NCBI GenBank assembly: GCA_934255105.1
Contig: CAKQNH010000340.1
Span: forward strand, 1 to 5,952
Length of the DNA stretch: 5,952 nt
Source of the DNA: an uncultured Pirellulaceae bacterium
GTDB lineage: Bacteria > Planctomycetota > Planctomycetia > Pirellulales > Pirellulaceae
Direction of reading: 5' to 3'
The notes under the pieces were generated by a model. That model was not told the origin of the DNA and made no database searches. It saw only the letters and a list, made by a program, of their open reading frames with translations. This document shows, one piece after another, positions 4,197-5,952 of this stretch (position 1 is its first letter; each line of letters starts with the position of its first letter). The translations under genes were made by a program, and so were the position numbers.

Positions 4197-5952
4197 TTAC
4201 CATTGGTAGATCAACTCCAAGTCTTCCGAAGTGCGCAGAGGGACCATCCATTGCGCGTTAACCACTGGTGGCTGATCGGCATTGTGTAGCTGCACTGTCA
4301 GCCCTGACTCGCTGCGGAATCGTTGCTTCGTTTCTTGAATCACATGGTCCCCGTCGATGACGCGAAACCAGAGTCCCTGGGCGGCACTGCTTCCACCGGA
4401 AAGCAGGCGAATCCGCCGTCGTAGGCCGCCACTCTCGTCGGGTACGATCCGGTCTTCGATGCGATAATCGCCACAGCGATACCGGAAAGTGGGGACGCGA
4501 TCGCGGTCGAGCTGATAACCCAGAAACGCCGTGGGAACGGCGTCGGGCATCCCTGTGCTCGGATCGATTGTAAAGAAGCTGGACCCTGCGCAAATCGGCT
4601 GCGAATCGGATCCAAGCGGATCGACAGGGGGTGTAAATCTTTCAAACCAAGTGCTGCGCGCGTCGACAAATCCTTCCCGCCAAGCCATCGCCAAGCGTGC
4701 CTGCTGAGCGTCCACTGCAAAGTGAACGCCCGCAGGAAACCCGACCGCGATCGCGTGCATTCCGACACCGTTCATGAACGTCCGCAACATGATTGGGTGG
4801 TCCGTCGGTATCAACTGATAGTTTTTGGCGCGTTCGGCAGCAATTCTTTCAGGCAGGCCGAACCGCTCTGGATGCTCGAGATATTCCCACATGGCTGCGA
4901 TCTGTTTTGTTGGGTCGCCTCCCAGCACCTGAGGAACTTGGCTCTTCCCTTCAGGGAAAAAACTGGGCATGCGGGTCCGGCTTTTGATCTCCCCTGGGTT
5001 CAGCACGAAGTCGCGAAACCAGGCTGGGAAAACGCGCTCGGGCACACTCGTCAAATCAACGCCAATCACTCCCGGCAGTGCCTGGCTGTCGAACGCATGG
5101 CACTCGATGCAACCGATTCCCATCAAGTCGCGACCAATTTTGCCATTGTGGCTCGCTTCCAATTCCGCCGAGGAGGTAGCAAACACTTGGCTCGCCGAAG
5201 CAGGATTCGCACCATCGACCTTCCCCAACAGGTCGGCCAGCGTCGTGACGTCGGCATGGGGGAAAGTGGGCATGCGAATTGTCATGTGGGGACGGAGTGT
5301 CGTTTTCGGATCTCCGCGAAACACTCGCTTCAGCCAAGCCGGTTTGAGTTTGCTACCGACGCCCGAGAGTGGCGGTGGCAGGCGGCCCTCGTCACCCAAG
5401 TCGACACCCGTCACTGTTTCGAAATAGCCTTTGCGAAAGCGACCGACACCCCCTAAGTCGCCGCGCGTGTGACAAGCGTAACAATTCATTTGTAGCAGCG
5501 TTCGATCCACGCGTTCTGCGTCATCCGGTTGCTTCCCTTCGGCCCGTGACCGCGATTTCAGCCCGACTATCGCGACTCGGATAGCGGCGGACTGCGCCGA
5601 GTCGAGACCATACGTCGCGCCGCCGGTTGCCTCGACTAGACAGGAAGCGGAGTCGGTCGCCAGATCCAGTTCCTCTAAGGGCTTGAATCGTTGACCGACA
5701 ATCTTCTTTGCCTGGTGGCAGTTGGCACAACCCAAAGTCGAGAAGAGTTGGCGACCGTTTTCGACAAGTGCGGTGTCCGTGGATGGCGAGATCTCGCGGT
5801 CGTCAGCGCTACCCTTAGCGGTACTCGCCAAGAGTTTCGTTCCTGGCAGTGGCGACTCGGAGGCCTTGCCTACTTCAGCAATATCGCGACTACTATCCGA
5901 CTCCGGGTTTCGGCGCTGTAGCAGATAAGCGGCGATGTCGGCCGCTTCGTTC
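4197..5952 (-). CDS. Exported multi-haem c-type cytochrome, incomplete at its 5' end (runs past the right edge)
   Basis: The frame is open to the window edge, so 584 residues plus the stop are visible and the true start lies outside. The first residues (NEAADIAAYLLQRR) look like the C-terminal helix of a preceding cytochrome c domain. Three haem-binding sites follow: CANCH (about residue 75, bases 5729-5715), CYACH (about 157, bases 5483-5469) and CIECH (about 281, bases 5111-5097). RMPTF (about 227) and RMPSF (about 328) are likely distal methionine ligands. From about residue 385 to the end is a haem-free, beta-rich domain containing GVGMHAIAVGFPAGVHFAVD, which resembles C-terminal parts of large planctomycete/verrucomicrobial cytochromes. 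Family knowledge points to periplasmic electron transfer; partner and substrate are unknown. The gene ends in TGG TAA and is followed by the propeller gene on the same strand, probably co-transcribed. I did not use the TTG at 5831 as a start because coding continues upstream of it. Confidence 0.93.
   Translation of the reverse strand, partial: NEAADIAAYLLQRRNPESDSSRDIAEVGKASESPLPGTKLLASTAKGSADDREISPSTDTALVENGRQLFSTLGCANCHQAKKIVGQRFKPLEELDLATDSASCLVEATGGATYGLDSAQSAAIRVAIVGLKSRSRAEGKQPDDAERVDRTLLQMNCYACHTRGDLGGVGRFRKGYFETVTGVDLGDEGRLPPPLSGVGSKLKPAWLKRVFRGDPKTTLRPHMTIRMPTFPHADVTTLADLLGKVDGANPASASQVFATSSAELEASHNGKIGRDLMGIGCIECHAFDSQALPGVIGVDLTSVPERVFPAWFRDFVLNPGEIKSRTRMPSFFPEGKSQVPQVLGGDPTKQIAAMWEYLEHPERFGLPERIAAERAKNYQLIPTDHPIMLRTFMNGVGMHAIAVGFPAGVHFAVDAQQARLAMAWREGFVDARSTWFERFTPPVDPLGSDSQPICAGSSFFTIDPSTGMPDAVPTAFLGYQLDRDRVPTFRYRCGDYRIEDRIVPDESGGLRRRIRLLSGGSSAAQGLWFRVIDGDHVIQETKQRFRSESGLTVQLHNADQPPVVNAQWMVPLRTSEDLELIYQW

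Noticed and set aside
4722..5456. Long plus-strand open frame of 244 codons opposite the cytochrome gene
   Set aside because: It has no recognisable domain or signal and lies entirely antisense to well-supported haem motifs; it is a shadow of GC-rich coding sequence.
4197..5831. TTG at 5831 as the start of the cytochrome gene
   Set aside because: The frame stays open for 40 more codons to the window edge and these encode a typical end of a cytochrome c domain, so the gene is incomplete rather than starting at TTG.
1..5952. tRNA, rRNA, transposase or integrase genes
   Set aside because: No cloverleaf, conserved rRNA stretch, DDE or tyrosine-recombinase motif was recognised in any frame.

Overview
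The window looks like planctomycete DNA, probably Pirellulaceae-like (Rhodopirellula/Blastopirellula type). The reasons are a multi-haem c-type cytochrome followed by an exported beta-propeller 'dehydrogenase' of the kind abundant in Planctomycetes and Verrucomicrobia, weak Shine-Dalgarno sequences, and a short AAGCTTCCAGCTT-type interspersed repeat that I associate, from memory, with planctomycete genomes. No marker gene fixes the species. All convincing genes are on the minus strand, so transcription runs from the right end of the window to the left.

Right half (5952 to 2473): an incomplete gene enters from beyond the right edge and encodes an exported cytochrome with three visible CXXCH haem sites and a beta-rich C-terminal domain. 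It is followed by a 532-residue exported propeller protein. The pair is probably one transcription unit for periplasmic oxidation with electron transfer to haem; the substrate is unknown. The gap between the two genes is filled by three copies of a small palindromic repeat.

Left half (2351 to 1): this part is built like a small integron gene-cassette array. An ankyrin/DUF6891-like gene (1498..2319) is followed at its stop codon by an 89-bp attC-like site (1415..1503). The site has R-box pairing, unpaired spacers and a single extrahelical base on the gene-proximal arm. An exported TlpA-like thioredoxin-fold gene (121..1395) comes next. The last codons of that gene resemble the gene-proximal half of the same attC family, but I find no convincing distal half. 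The cassette edges agree with this reading: GTTAG at 2351 mirrors CTAAC at the end of cassette 1, and GTTCG at 1421 mirrors CGAAC at the end of cassette 2. No integron integrase or attI site is visible, so this would be an integrase-less cassette cluster or a secondary-site insertion.

Left edge (134 to 1): an open, coding-like minus-strand frame overlaps the end of the thioredoxin-like gene and runs out of the window. It contains a strong inverted repeat and may be a new gene or a 5'-truncated gene at the cassette junction.

I see no rRNA, tRNA, CRISPR array, transposase or clear rho-independent terminator. The most noteworthy item is the attC-like site and the two-cassette layout around it.
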